A stretch of 64,000 nucleotides of DNA. It comes from Gemmatimonadota bacterium (GTDB taxonomy: Bacteria; Gemmatimonadota; Gemmatimonadetes; Gemmatimonadales; Gemmatimonadaceae). Below the pieces are notes generated by a model that was given only the letters and a program-made list of their open reading frames with translations, was not told the origin of the DNA and made no database searches. Where the stretch lies: assembly GCA_021324635.1 (NCBI GenBank), contig JAJPIS010000058.1, forward strand, positions 124,001-188,000. The letters run 5' to 3'. Every line of letters starts with the position of its first letter. Position 1 is the stretch's first letter. Of the stretch, positions 25,154-34,156 are shown piece by piece. A program made the translations under genes and the position numbers.

Positions 25154-26644
25154 ATGGCACTCTCACTTTCGGCGCGCCCCCTCGATCCGGCGGCCCTCGA
25201 CACACCACTCCTCGTCCTTCCGCTCGCCCCCGGGGCTGCTCTGCCACCGGCGCTCGGTCCGCTCGACGCGGCCGTCGGCGGCGCCCTCGGCCGCGTCCTC
25301 GAGCGGCGCGACTTCCGCGGCGGCCGCGACGAGGTCCTGCATCTCGCCGGCGTCCCCCGGGGACCGGGGCGTATCCTCCTCGTCGGGCTCGGCCGCGCCA
25401 CCGATCGGCCCGACGACGCGCCGGCACGCCTCCGCCGAGCCGCGGCGCTCGCCGGGCGCCGGGCGCGGGAGCTTGGGGCGGGTACCCTGACCTGGTTCGG
25501 CGGCGTCGCCAGCGCGGCCGATGTCGAGCGCGTCGGGATCGGCCTCGGACTCGGCGCCTGGGAGTACACCGACCTCAAGACCCCGCCGGCCGCCGAGGAG
25601 CGGCGCGCGCCGCTCACGGCCGCCACCATCCACATCGAGGACGCGGCCGCGGGCGCGCGCGGCGTCGCGGCCGCAACCGCCATCGGCGCGGGCTACGACC
25701 TGGCGCGGCGGCTCGGGATGATGCCCGGCAACCTCTGCACGCCCGACCTGCTCGTGGAGACGGCACAGGACATCGGGCGTCGGCTCGGGCCCCGCGTCAC
25801 CGTCCTGCGCCGGCGCGAGATGGAAGGCCTCGGGATGGGATCCTTCCTCGCCGTCGCGCAGGGGACCCCACAGGACCCGGCGCTCATCCAGCTCGAGTAC
25901 CGCGGGGGGCCGGCCGACGCGAAGCCGATCGCGCTCGTCGGTAAGGGGCTCTGCTTCGACAGCGGCGGCATCTCCATCAAGCCGGCCGGCGGGATGGAGT
26001 TCATGAAGTTCGACATGTGCGGAGCCGCCGGCGTGCTGGGCGCGATCGAGGCCGTCGCACGACTCGCGCTCCCGGTCAACGTCGTCGGCGCCGTCGGCGC
26101 GACCACCAACATGCCGTCCGGGACGGCGGTCAAGCCCGGCGATGTCGTTCGGGCGGCCTCGGGCAAGTCCATCGAGGTGATCAACACCGACGCCGAAGGC
26201 CGGCTCGTGCTCGCCGATGTGCTCGACTACGTGCGACGGCACGAGCCGACGGCGATCGTCGATGCCGCCACGCTCACGGGCGCCTGCGTCGTCGCGCTCG
26301 GCCACGCCGCGACCGGTGTCTTCGGGAACGACGAGGCGCTCGTCGGTGAAGTGCTGGCGGCCGGCTCGCGCGCCGGCGAGCGCGGGTGGCCCATGCCCGT
26401 CTGGAGCGACTACCAGGAGGCGATCAAATCCGACGTCGCCGACATCAAGAACACCGGTGGCCGCTCCGCCGGTGCGATCACGGCGGCGAAGTTCCTCCAG
26501 GAGTTCGTCGGCGACACGCCCTGGGTCCACCTCGACATCGCCGGGACGGCGTACTCCGAGACCGATCTGGTGGCGATCCCCAAAGGCCCGACCGGTGTAC
26601 CAGTCGGGATGTTCGTCGAATTCGTGCGCGGACGGGTGCGCTGA
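25154..26644 (+). CDS. pepA: Leucyl aminopeptidase, M17 family
   Basis: A cytosolic, two-metal aminopeptidase of peptide turnover. The 496 residues have the variable N-terminal domain to about 165, then the catalytic domain: VGKGLCFDSGGISIKPAGGM (metal-binding Lys and Asp), MCGAAGVLGAIEA, and the signature NTDAEGRL at 344-351 with LADVLDYV, then ATLTGACVVALG. All expected metal ligands are visible. Length is normal for the family. Transcription may continue into the TonB-plug-like gene, which begins 71 bp later. Confidence 0.97.
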   Translation: MALSLSARPLDPAALDTPLLVLPLAPGAALPPALGPLDAAVGGALGRVLERRDFRGGRDEVLHLAGVPRGPGRILLVGLGRATDRPDDAPARLRRAAALAGRRARELGAGTLTWFGGVASAADVERVGIGLGLGAWEYTDLKTPPAAEERRAPLTAATIHIEDAAAGARGVAAATAIGAGYDLARRLGMMPGNLCTPDLLVETAQDIGRRLGPRVTVLRRREMEGLGMGSFLAVAQGTPQDPALIQLEYRGGPADAKPIALVGKGLCFDSGGISIKPAGGMEFMKFDMCGAAGVLGAIEAVARLALPVNVVGAVGATTNMPSGTAVKPGDVVRAASGKSIEVINTDAEGRLVLADVLDYVRRHEPTAIVDAATLTGACVVALGHAATGVFGNDEALVGEVLAAGSRAGERGWPMPVWSDYQEAIKSDVADIKNTGGRSAGAITAAKFLQEFVGDTPWVHLDIAGTAYSETDLVAIPKGPTGVPVGMFVEFVRGRVR

Positions 26645-26715
26645 CCCGTCACGTTGGCGCGCGGGCCGGCGGGCGCGCCTGGGGCGCGCGGCTGGTCCGG
26701 GCCGGGCGTCGTGCC

Positions 26716-28599
26716 ATGCCAGGCGTCGTCCTGTGTGTCCTCGGCGTCCGGCTGGGCGCGCAAGGTGCACCCGAGGACTCGGCTCGCGCGCGCACCGACA
26801 CGCTGCCGGCGCGCGACACCACCCGGCGCCGGGTATCCAAGGCGGACAGTATCCTCCTCTCGTATCACCCGGACACGACCAGGATCCGCGCCCCGCTGCT
26901 CCGGGGCGAGGCGCCGCCGCTGCTGAGCGTCGGGCCGAGCTATCACTGGGACCGTGAGCAGCTCTTCGCGTCCGGCGCGCTGACGCTCGCCGAGCTGCTG
27001 GCCCGCATCCCGGGCGTCACCGCGTTCAGCGGGGGGTGGATCTCGACGCCGATGGCCGGCTCGTACTTCGGCGATCCGGCTCGCATGCGCGTCTTCTACG
27101 ACGGCGTCGAGCTCGATCCGCTCAACCCCGAGACCCACAACGTCCACGACCTCGCGACCATCGACCTCTGGACCCTTCAGGAAGTCGGCGTCGAGCGCGG
27201 CGCCAATGAGCTCCGCGTCTACCTCCGGAGCTGGACGGTCGACCATACGACGCCGTACACCCGGGCCGACGTGCTCACCGGCAACGAGGAGACCAATCTC
27301 TACCGGGCGTTCTACGGTCAGCGGCCCAGGGGCGGGGAAGCGATTCAGTTCGCCGCCCAGCAGTTCACCGACGTCGCCCGCTTCGGGGGCGGTGGGAGCG
27401 GCACATCGCTCCTCGGTCGGCTCGGCTGGGCGTCAGGCCCGTGGGCGGTGGACGCCTTCGCGGATCGGTACCGGCGAGGCCGCGACCCGCTGAGCCGCGT
27501 GGATCTGAGCGGTGCGCCGGCCGGTACCGGGCTCCCGGACTTCGAGGGTACCTGGACGAATGCGTACGTGCGCGGCGGATACGGGACCCCGGACCACGGG
27601 CTCTGGGCGCAGGTCATCGCCGGCTCCGAGTCGTTCAAGAACTCGAGCCCGAAAGCCACCGCGACCACGATCTCACCGACCGGCACGCCCACGACCGCGA
27701 CGCCGGCCGATACCGTCAACTCCGAATCGCAGTACGTCGCGGCCGGCGGCTTCTCACGGTGGGGGATCCGCGTCAGCGGCACCGAGCGGCTCCGCGTCTA
27801 CGCAGGGCACGGGACGACGAGCTCCCCCTCTGTCCGGGCCAGCTTCGAGAGCGGCCCGCTCGCGCTCCAGGTCTTCGGCGAGCAGAACGCGCCGACGGCC
27901 TGGCCCACGACCGCGGTGCCCGGCCGTTATCAGTTGATTCCCGTCTCGACCGAGGAAGCCACCGCGCGGCTCACCCCGCTCCCCTTCATCTCGTTCCTCG
28001 CCGACGTGAGTCGGTCGACGTCGACGGGGGCGCCGGACGCCCCGCCGACCTCCCTCGCGATGCGCGCCGAGGCGGGCGTTCGACTGGGCCAACTCTGGTT
28101 CGCGGGCGGCGTCGTGACCCGCGACACGGCGCGCGTCGCCGGGCTCGCGCTGTACGACTCGACCTACGCGCCCGCCGGCGTCGGCCGGACGACAGGCCTC
28201 TACGGCTCGATCCGCGGCGTGCTCTGGCGCGCGATCTCGGCCGACATCGAGGGCATCGACTACGGGTCCGACGCGCCCTACCGGCCCAAGTATCAGGCCC
28301 GGGGCGCCCTGACGCTCCAGTCGGAGTGGCTGCGCCGCTTCCCGCGACACACCTTCGCGATCAAGCTCTCCGGGATCGTCGACTATTCCACCGCGACGCC
28401 GTTCCCGACGACCGCGGGGCCGACCCAGTTCTCGACGGGCGCGGTCGTGCTGTCCTCGCTACTCGAGATCCGGATCCTGCGCGGCACCCTGACCTGGCAG
28501 TACCGCAACATGTTCGGCTACCCCTACAACCTCGTGCCCGGCTACGTGATGCCCCGCCAGACCAACATCTACGGGATCCGGTGGGACTTCTGGAACTGA
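26716..28599 (+). CDS. TonB-plug-like outer-membrane protein
   Basis: The 627-residue protein begins MPGVVLCVLGVRLGAQGAPE, a short leader; an upstream non-ATG start would give it a basic N-part. A plug-like domain follows (GALTLAELLARIPGVTAFSG, RMRVFYDGVELDPLNPE, TIDLWTLQEVGVERGANELR), then beta-rich sequence with outer-membrane alternation. It closes IYGIRWDFWN, with an aromatic residue near the end as in barrel proteins. Only one barrel-size domain of about 450 residues follows the plug, smaller than usual for a siderophore receptor. The ligand is unknown. Confidence 0.7.
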   Translation: MPGVVLCVLGVRLGAQGAPEDSARARTDTLPARDTTRRRVSKADSILLSYHPDTTRIRAPLLRGEAPPLLSVGPSYHWDREQLFASGALTLAELLARIPGVTAFSGGWISTPMAGSYFGDPARMRVFYDGVELDPLNPETHNVHDLATIDLWTLQEVGVERGANELRVYLRSWTVDHTTPYTRADVLTGNEETNLYRAFYGQRPRGGEAIQFAAQQFTDVARFGGGGSGTSLLGRLGWASGPWAVDAFADRYRRGRDPLSRVDLSGAPAGTGLPDFEGTWTNAYVRGGYGTPDHGLWAQVIAGSESFKNSSPKATATTISPTGTPTTATPADTVNSESQYVAAGGFSRWGIRVSGTERLRVYAGHGTTSSPSVRASFESGPLALQVFGEQNAPTAWPTTAVPGRYQLIPVSTEEATARLTPLPFISFLADVSRSTSTGAPDAPPTSLAMRAEAGVRLGQLWFAGGVVTRDTARVAGLALYDSTYAPAGVGRTTGLYGSIRGVLWRAISADIEGIDYGSDAPYRPKYQARGALTLQSEWLRRFPRHTFAIKLSGIVDYSTATPFPTTAGPTQFSTGAVVLSSLLEIRILRGTLTWQYRNMFGYPYNLVPGYVMPRQTNIYGIRWDFWN

Positions 28600-28617
28600 G
28601 ACGACACTTTCGGTGAG

Positions 28618-28647
28618 TTGACAAATGTCGTTGCTACGCAGCAACTT
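28618..28647 (+). promoter_or_regulatory. Candidate promoter of the yicC-gmk-rpoZ-coaBC operon
   Basis: An AT-rich island with TTGACA (28618-28623), an 18-bp spacer and CAACTT (28642-28647). GTTGCT and AGCAAC (28630-28645) form a 6-bp inverted repeat around ACGC inside the same stretch. The -10 is weak. Confidence 0.45.
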
Positions 28648-28662
28648 ACACAACATTGCGTC

Positions 28663-29541
28663 ATGAGGAGCATGACCGGGTTCGGCACCGCCGACGGGGT
28701 GGTCGGGCGCTCGCGCGTGAGCGTCGAGATCCGCACCGTCAACCACCGGTTCTTCAACCCGAGCCTCAAGCTTCCGCTGCCGTTCGCGCGCTGGGAGGGG
28801 GACGTGCGCGAGGCCTTGCGCCGTCGCATCGCGCGGGGGCACGTGGCCCTGACGGTGCGGACGCAGCGCGACGCCCAGACGGCCTCGACGGTGGTCGATG
28901 AGGCGCGCGTCGCGGACTACGTGGCCCGACTCCGCGTGCTCAAGGAGCGGTTCGCCCTCGGCGGGGACCTGGACCTCGCGACCATCCTCCGTCTTCCCGA
29001 CGTGATCGTCTCGGAGGCCGACGAGCCCACGGATGATGCGGCGGGCGTTCAGCTCGTGGGGGTGGTCGAGGCGGCCGCTGCCGCGCTGGCGACGATGCGC
29101 GAGGCCGAGGGACGCCGGCTGGCCGGTGTGCTGACCGAGCGCCTCGCCGTGGTCGACGCCGCGGTCGCGCGGCTCGCCGCCCGCGCCCCGGAGCGCGTGG
29201 TGCTCGCGCGTGAGCGCCTCCGTGAGGCGGTCCGCGTGCTGGCGGCGGGGGTCGCGGTCGATGAGAGCCGGTTGGCCCAGGAGATCGCGATCCTGGCCGA
29301 CCGACTCGACGTGAGCGAGGAGCTCGACCGCTTCCACGCCCACCTCGCCGCCTTCCGCGGCGCGATGCACGACGGCGCGCCGGACGGCGTCGGGAAACGC
29401 CTCGGCTTCCTGGTCCAGGAGATGCTCCGCGAGGCCAACACGACCGGGAGCAAGGCGAACGACGCGGTCATGCTCCAGGATGTCGTCCTGATCAAGGAAG
29501 AGTTGGAGCGCATCCGCGAGCAGGTCGACAACGTCGAGTGA
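28663..29541 (+). CDS. yicC: YicC-family endoribonuclease
   Basis: A 292-residue protein with the family ends MRSMTGFGTADGVV at the N-terminus and the C-terminal DUF1732 block (EELDRFHAHLAAFRGAMHD, GKRLGFLVQEMLREANTTGS, KANDAVMLQDVVLIKEELER, ending REQVDNVE). E. coli YicC takes part in RNA decay; the C-terminal block supplies the active part. The order yicC-gmk-rpoZ-coaBC is conserved in many bacteria and supports one operon, with the next start 34 bp after the stop. Confidence 0.96.
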   Translation: MRSMTGFGTADGVVGRSRVSVEIRTVNHRFFNPSLKLPLPFARWEGDVREALRRRIARGHVALTVRTQRDAQTASTVVDEARVADYVARLRVLKERFALGGDLDLATILRLPDVIVSEADEPTDDAAGVQLVGVVEAAAAALATMREAEGRRLAGVLTERLAVVDAAVARLAARAPERVVLARERLREAVRVLAAGVAVDESRLAQEIAILADRLDVSEELDRFHAHLAAFRGAMHDGAPDGVGKRLGFLVQEMLREANTTGSKANDAVMLQDVVLIKEELERIREQVDNVE

Positions 29542-29575
29542 TCCCGTCCGCCCCGTCCGTGTCGTATCCTACGTG

Positions 29576-30229
29576 ATGCCGTTCCCGATCATCCTGTCGG
29601 CCCCGTCCGGGGGCGGGAAGACGACCATCAGCAAGCACCTCCTCGCCAGTCGGCCCGACGTCGGCTACTCCGTGTCGGCGACGACGCGCCCCCCGCGTGG
29701 TGACGAGGTCGATGGAATCGATTATCATTTCCTGAGCCCCGGCGAGTTCATCGCCGCCCGCGAGCGGGGGGAGTTCGCGGAGTCGGCCGAAGTCCACGGG
29801 AAGCTCTACGGCACCCTCCGCCGCGAGGTCGAGCGGGTGCTCCAGAGCGGCCGACACGTGATCATGGACATCGACGTCCAGGGGGCGGTCCAGTTCAGGC
29901 GCGCCTTTCCGGACTCGGTGCTCATCTTCGTCCTCCCGCCGTCGGCCGACGTCCTGCTGCGCCGCCTCCAGGGGCGTCGGACCGAGGATTCGGGGGCGCT
30001 CCTGGTCCGACTCGAAACGGCGAAGCGGGAGCTGGCGTCAATGGATGTGTACGACTACGTGGTCGTGAACGGCGATCTGGAGGAGGCCGTCCACCAGGTA
30101 TCGGCGATCATCGACGCCGAGCAGCTCAGGCGGCCGCGGGCGGTCACGCGACTCGGTGACCGGGTGGCCGAGTTGGTCCAGGGAGTGGAGCGGGGCATCG
30201 CCGCGCTCCGAACGCAGGTCGAAGCGTAG
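29576..30229 (+). CDS. gmk: Guanylate kinase
   Basis: Phosphorylates GMP to GDP with ATP. The 217 residues show the P-loop APSGGGKT at 9-16, the GMP-binding SVSATTRPPRGDEVDGIDYH and the conserved GKLYGT region, then IMDIDVQGA and lid residues in RLQGRRTED. GTG 29573 directly before ATG 29576 could also serve as start. Second gene of the yicC operon; rpoZ starts 73 bp later. Confidence 0.97.
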   Translation: MPFPIILSAPSGGGKTTISKHLLASRPDVGYSVSATTRPPRGDEVDGIDYHFLSPGEFIAARERGEFAESAEVHGKLYGTLRREVERVLQSGRHVIMDIDVQGAVQFRRAFPDSVLIFVLPPSADVLLRRLQGRRTEDSGALLVRLETAKRELASMDVYDYVVVNGDLEEAVHQVSAIIDAEQLRRPRAVTRLGDRVAELVQGVERGIAALRTQVEA

Positions 30230-30302
30230 CACCGGTCGGACGCGCGCAGGGCGGGGCCGACCACCCCGATCCACTCACGTTCTCACCAGGAAGAGGCAGA
30301 CG

Positions 30303-30512
30303 ATGCGTGTCTTCACCCCCGGCGAAGTCGCCGCGCACTCGATGAACAAGTACCTGGGCGTCCTCGTCTCCGCGAAGTACGCGCGCGGGCTCAATGAGTT
30401 TCCCCGCGACCGCTCGTCGTCCAAGGAGAAGAAGCTGACGACGCGCGCGCTCGAGGAGCTCACGGGCGGCAACATGACGTACCGCGTCGTGCCGCGCCGC
30501 CGCGCGGAGTAG
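30303..30512 (+). CDS. rpoZ: RNA polymerase omega subunit
   Basis: 69 residues starting MRVFTPGEVAAHSMNKYLGV, with LVSAKYARGLNEFP and KKLTTRALEELTGG, the omega pattern. The protein helps assemble the beta' subunit. It is at the short end of the family, lacking a C-terminal tail. AGGAAGAGG lies seven bases before the ATG. Its place between gmk and coaBC is the classic one and supports the call for such a small gene. Confidence 0.93.
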   Translation: MRVFTPGEVAAHSMNKYLGVLVSAKYARGLNEFPRDRSSSKEKKLTTRALEELTGGNMTYRVVPRRRAE

Positions 30513-30575
30513 CACGACCCATCTCGCCGGCCACCGCCAGCTCGCTCCGCTCCCCCCACCACTGATCTCGCCGCC

Positions 30576-31781
30576 GTGCGGCCCTTCGCCAATCGCCGGA
30601 TCGTGCTCGGCGTCACCGGCGGGATCGCGAGCTACAAGTCGGCGTCGCTGGCGCGGCTGCTCACCAAGGCGGGCGCCGAGGTCGATGTGGTGATGACGGC
30701 CGCCGCGCGCGAGTTCGTGGGGCCCGTGACCTTCGAGGCGCTCACGGGGCGCCCGGTGTACACGGCGCTGATCGCCGCCGGCCACGCCCTCGACCACATC
30801 GCGCTCGCACGGGCCGCCCACGCCATCGTGGTCGCGCCGGCGACCGCCGACTTCATGGCCCGTTCGGCCCATGGCCACGCCGACGACCTGCTCACCGCCT
30901 GTCTGCTGGCCGCCGACGCACCGATCCTGCTGGCGCCCGCGATGAACGATCGGATGTGGGCCCACCGGCAGACGGCGCGGAATGTGTCACACCTCCGCGA
31001 CCTGGGCTATCACGTCCTCGAGCCGGAGACCGGGGATCTCGCCGCCGGCGAGGGGCAGGGGCCCGGCCGGATGCCGGAGCCGGAGACCATCTTCGCGCAC
31101 GTCGGACGTCTGCTCGACGGGGACGGGCTCCTGCGCGGGCGGCGCCTCGTCGTCACCGCCGGCCCGACGCGCGAGCCCGTCGATCCGGTGCGCTTCCTCT
31201 CCAACCGGAGCAGCGGGAAGATGGGAGTCGCGCTCGCAGCCGCGGGGTGGCGGCGTGGGGCGGACGTGACGCTCATCGCCGGGCCGCTCGCCGTCGCCCC
31301 GCCGGTCGGTGTGACGGTCGTGCCGGTGGAGACGACCGCCGACATGGCGGCGGCGGTGGCGGCGCATCTGCCGGGCGCCGATGTGCTGGTGATGGCGGCC
31401 GCGCCCGCCGATTTCCGGCCCGCGGCCGTGGCCGCGCAGAAGATCAAGAAGGACGCCGCGCCGGACGCGATCCCGCTCGTGGCGACCGAGGATGTGCTCG
31501 TCGCGACTCGCTCGCTCCGTCCACCGGGCACGATCGTGGTCGGCTTCGCTCTCGAGACGCAGGCGGCGCTCGCGGGCGGCCGGGCGAAGCTGCGGCGCAA
31601 GGCGCTCGACATGGTCGTCGTGAATGACGCCACCGAGCCGGGTGCGGGCTTCATGTCGGACACCAACCGGGTGAGCCTCCTCGTCGGCGACGCCGAACCC
31701 GAGGAGTTGCCCGTGTTGGACAAGGCGGACGTGGCGGACGCGATCCTCGATCGCGTCGAGGGGCTGATGCGTGGACGGTAG
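30576..31781 (+). CDS. coaBC: Bifunctional phosphopantothenoylcysteine synthetase/decarboxylase
   Basis: Carries out two steps of coenzyme A synthesis. The 401-residue protein from GTG 30576 has the FMN-dependent CoaC half first: LGVTGGIASYKSASLARLL, the catalytic His in GHALDHIALARAA, and the PAMNDRMW motif. The CoaB half follows from about residue 190: LVVTAGPTREPVDPVRFLSN, SSGKMGVALA, and the KIKKD motif of synthetases. The next gene (udg) starts inside its 3' end with an 11-bp overlap. Confidence 0.97.
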   Translation: MRPFANRRIVLGVTGGIASYKSASLARLLTKAGAEVDVVMTAAAREFVGPVTFEALTGRPVYTALIAAGHALDHIALARAAHAIVVAPATADFMARSAHGHADDLLTACLLAADAPILLAPAMNDRMWAHRQTARNVSHLRDLGYHVLEPETGDLAAGEGQGPGRMPEPETIFAHVGRLLDGDGLLRGRRLVVTAGPTREPVDPVRFLSNRSSGKMGVALAAAGWRRGADVTLIAGPLAVAPPVGVTVVPVETTADMAAAVAAHLPGADVLVMAAAPADFRPAAVAAQKIKKDAAPDAIPLVATEDVLVATRSLRPPGTIVVGFALETQAALAGGRAKLRRKALDMVVVNDATEPGAGFMSDTNRVSLLVGDAEPEELPVLDKADVADAILDRVEGLMRGR

Positions 31782-32736
31782 GGAGCAGTTGCGCCGCTAT
31801 CTGGAGCAGCGGCGCGAGGCTGGCGAGCGCGAGCTCGTGCTCGACGCGATGACGGTCGACGAGGTGATGCGAATCGTGAGCACCGGGCGCCGGCCGCCGG
31901 TCACGGCGGCCGCCTCGGCGCCCCGAGCCGACCCGCCGCCGCCGGACGACGTGGCGGCCGACCGGGGAGCCGACGCGCGGGACTGGCGTGCCGTGCTCAC
32001 GGCCGCCGACCGCGAGGCGGCCGACGCACCCCCGCCGGCCGCCGGGCCGGCCGCCGGGCCCGCCGCCGGGCCCACCCCTCTCGGGGGGGCAGACCGGGGG
32101 GCAGCGGAGCTCCCCTGGCCCAGCGGGCTCGTGGTTGGCCGGAGCGACGGCGAGCTCTTCGGCGGTCCCATGGCGCAGTACCAGTCGCTCGACGACATCG
32201 CCCGGGCGGTCGCGCAGTGCACGTGTTGCCCGCTCGCCGCCACGGCGACGCGCGCCGTGCCGGGCGAGGGCTCCGCGACCGCCTCGCTCGTGTGTGTCGG
32301 CGAGGCGCCGGGCGCCACCGAGGATCAGACGGGGCGGCCATTTGTCGGTCAGGCCGGGAAGCTCCTCGACAAGATCCTGGGCGCGATCGGGCTTCGGCGC
32401 GAGGAGGTGTTCATCTGCAACGTCCTGAAGCACCGTCCGCCCGGGAACCGCAACCCGCTCCCCGATGAGGTGACCGCGTGTAGCCCCTACCTCGTGCGGC
32501 AGTTGGAGGTGATCCGGCCGCGCGTGATCGTGGCTTTCGGGACCTTCGCGGCGCAGACGCTCCTCCAGACGCGGGAATCCATCGGCAAGTTGCGCGGTGC
32601 CGTCCATCGGTATTACGGTGTGCCCCTGATCGTCACGTATCACCCGGCCGCGCTCCTCCGGAACCCGAGCTGGAAACGCCCGACCTGGGAAGATGTCCAG
32701 TACGCGCGCCGCATCCTCGATGGCACCGGGCTCTGA
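31771..32736 (+). CDS. Family 4-type uracil-DNA glycosylase with N-terminal extension
   Basis: Removes uracil from DNA as the first step of base-excision repair. The 321-residue protein (GTG 31771) has about 140 extra N-terminal residues, rich in Pro/Ala and with AAGP repeats. The catalytic domain follows: CTCCPLA (two Fe-S cysteines), GEAPGATEDQTGRPFVGQAG, NVLKHRPPGNRNPLP, TACSPYL and VTYHPAALLRN. The usual KCRPP reads KHRPP here, while a cysteine stands four residues before that histidine, so the Fe-S ligation may be shifted or altered. It overlaps coaBC by 11 bp and dnaB by 17 bp. Confidence 0.92.
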   Translation: MDGREQLRRYLEQRREAGERELVLDAMTVDEVMRIVSTGRRPPVTAAASAPRADPPPPDDVAADRGADARDWRAVLTAADREAADAPPPAAGPAAGPAAGPTPLGGADRGAAELPWPSGLVVGRSDGELFGGPMAQYQSLDDIARAVAQCTCCPLAATATRAVPGEGSATASLVCVGEAPGATEDQTGRPFVGQAGKLLDKILGAIGLRREEVFICNVLKHRPPGNRNPLPDEVTACSPYLVRQLEVIRPRVIVAFGTFAAQTLLQTRESIGKLRGAVHRYYGVPLIVTYHPAALLRNPSWKRPTWEDVQYARRILDGTGL

Positions 32737-34141
32737 GGCCGACGACGGCCTCGCGTCCGCCGCCGTCGCGTCCGCGCCGTCGCGGGACCCCTACGCCGAT
32801 CGTCGCCCGCCTCACTCGGAGGATGCCGAACAGGCCGTCCTGGCGGCGATGATGATGGACACGGACGCCATCATGCGGGCGTCCGAGATCGTCGACGACA
32901 CGATGTTCTACCGCGAGTCGCATCGCCGAATCTTCCGCGCGATGGCGGCCCTCACCGAGCGCCGGGAGGTCGTGGACCCGCTGACGCTCTCCGATGAGCT
33001 GGCCCGCCGGGGCGAGCTCGAGGCGAGCGGCGGCCGCGACTACATCACCTTCCTGATCGACGCCATCCCGACGGCCGCCAACGTCGAGTACCACGCGCGT
33101 ATCGTGCGCGAGAAGGCGCTGCTGCGGCGCCTGATCGAGGTCTCGACGGGGCTCGTCGGGGAAGCGTTCGAGGCGCGGACGACGGCCGCCGAGCTCCTCG
33201 ACGAGGCCGAGCACAGGATCCTCCAGCTGAGCCAGGCGCGCGGCGGCGCGGAGTTCACGCGCATCAAGGAGCTGCTCTGGCCCACGATGGAGCGGATCGA
33301 GGCGCTGTCGCGGGGCGGCAAGAACATCACCGGCGTGCCGAGCGGGTTCGCCGACCTGGACGAGATCACGTCGGGCTTTCAGCCGTCGGACCTCGTCATC
33401 GTCGCGGCGCGGCCGAGCATGGGGAAGACGGCGCTCTGCCTCAATCTCGCGCAACACGCGGCGATCGAGCACAACATCCCGATCGCCTTCTTCTCGCTCG
33501 AGATGAGCAAGGAGTCGCTCGTGCAGCGGCTCCTCACGAGTGAGGCCCGCATCGACGCCCAGCGCCTCCGCAAGGGGATGCTGCGCGACGACGACTTCCC
33601 GCGCCTCGCCCGCGCCGCCGGCATCCTGAGCTCGGCGCCGATCTACATCGACGACAGCGCCGGCATCTCGCTCCTCGAGATGCGCTCGCGCGCCCGGCGC
33701 CTCAAGGTCGACGCCGGCGTCGGCATGGTCGTCGTCGACTACCTCCAGCTCATCCAGGGCCCGAGCCGGGCCGAGAACCGGCAGCAGGAGATCAGCCAGA
33801 TCTCGCGCTCGCTCAAGGCCCTGGCCAAGGAGCTGGCCGTCCCGGTCGTGGCGCTCTCACAGCTCTCCCGCGCGCCCGAGCAGCGGACGGGCGAGTCCAA
33901 GCGGCCGCAGCTCTCGGACCTGCGCGAGTCCGGCGCGATCGAGCAGGACGCCGATCTCGTCATGTTCATCTTCCGCCCCGAGGTCTACGAGGGCCCGACC
34001 GACAAGGATGGCAACTCGCTCGAGGGCCGCGCCGAGATCATCGTCGGCAAGCAGCGCAATGGCCCGATCGGAACGGTCAACCTCTACTTCCACAAGAGCT
34101 ACACCCGGTTCGAGAACTACTCCGCGCGCGGCCAGGGATGA
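32720..34141 (+). CDS. dnaB: Replicative DNA helicase DnaB
   Basis: A hexameric helicase at the replication fork. From ATG 32720 the protein has 473 residues. The N-terminal DnaB domain shows PPHSEDAEQAVLAAMMMD and DPLTLSDELARRGEL; the C-terminal RecA-like ATPase has ARPSMGKTA near 230, FFSLEMSKESLVQRLL, DYLQLI and DLRESGAIEQDADLVMF. It closes GTVNLYFHKSYTRFEN. No intein is present. The start lies in the 3' end of udg, so the two are translationally coupled. Confidence 0.97.
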   Translation: MAPGSEADDGLASAAVASAPSRDPYADRRPPHSEDAEQAVLAAMMMDTDAIMRASEIVDDTMFYRESHRRIFRAMAALTERREVVDPLTLSDELARRGELEASGGRDYITFLIDAIPTAANVEYHARIVREKALLRRLIEVSTGLVGEAFEARTTAAELLDEAEHRILQLSQARGGAEFTRIKELLWPTMERIEALSRGGKNITGVPSGFADLDEITSGFQPSDLVIVAARPSMGKTALCLNLAQHAAIEHNIPIAFFSLEMSKESLVQRLLTSEARIDAQRLRKGMLRDDDFPRLARAAGILSSAPIYIDDSAGISLLEMRSRARRLKVDAGVGMVVVDYLQLIQGPSRAENRQQEISQISRSLKALAKELAVPVVALSQLSRAPEQRTGESKRPQLSDLRESGAIEQDADLVMFIFRPEVYEGPTDKDGNSLEGRAEIIVGKQRNGPIGTVNLYFHKSYTRFENYSARGQG

Positions 34142-34156
34142 CGGCCATATTTCATC

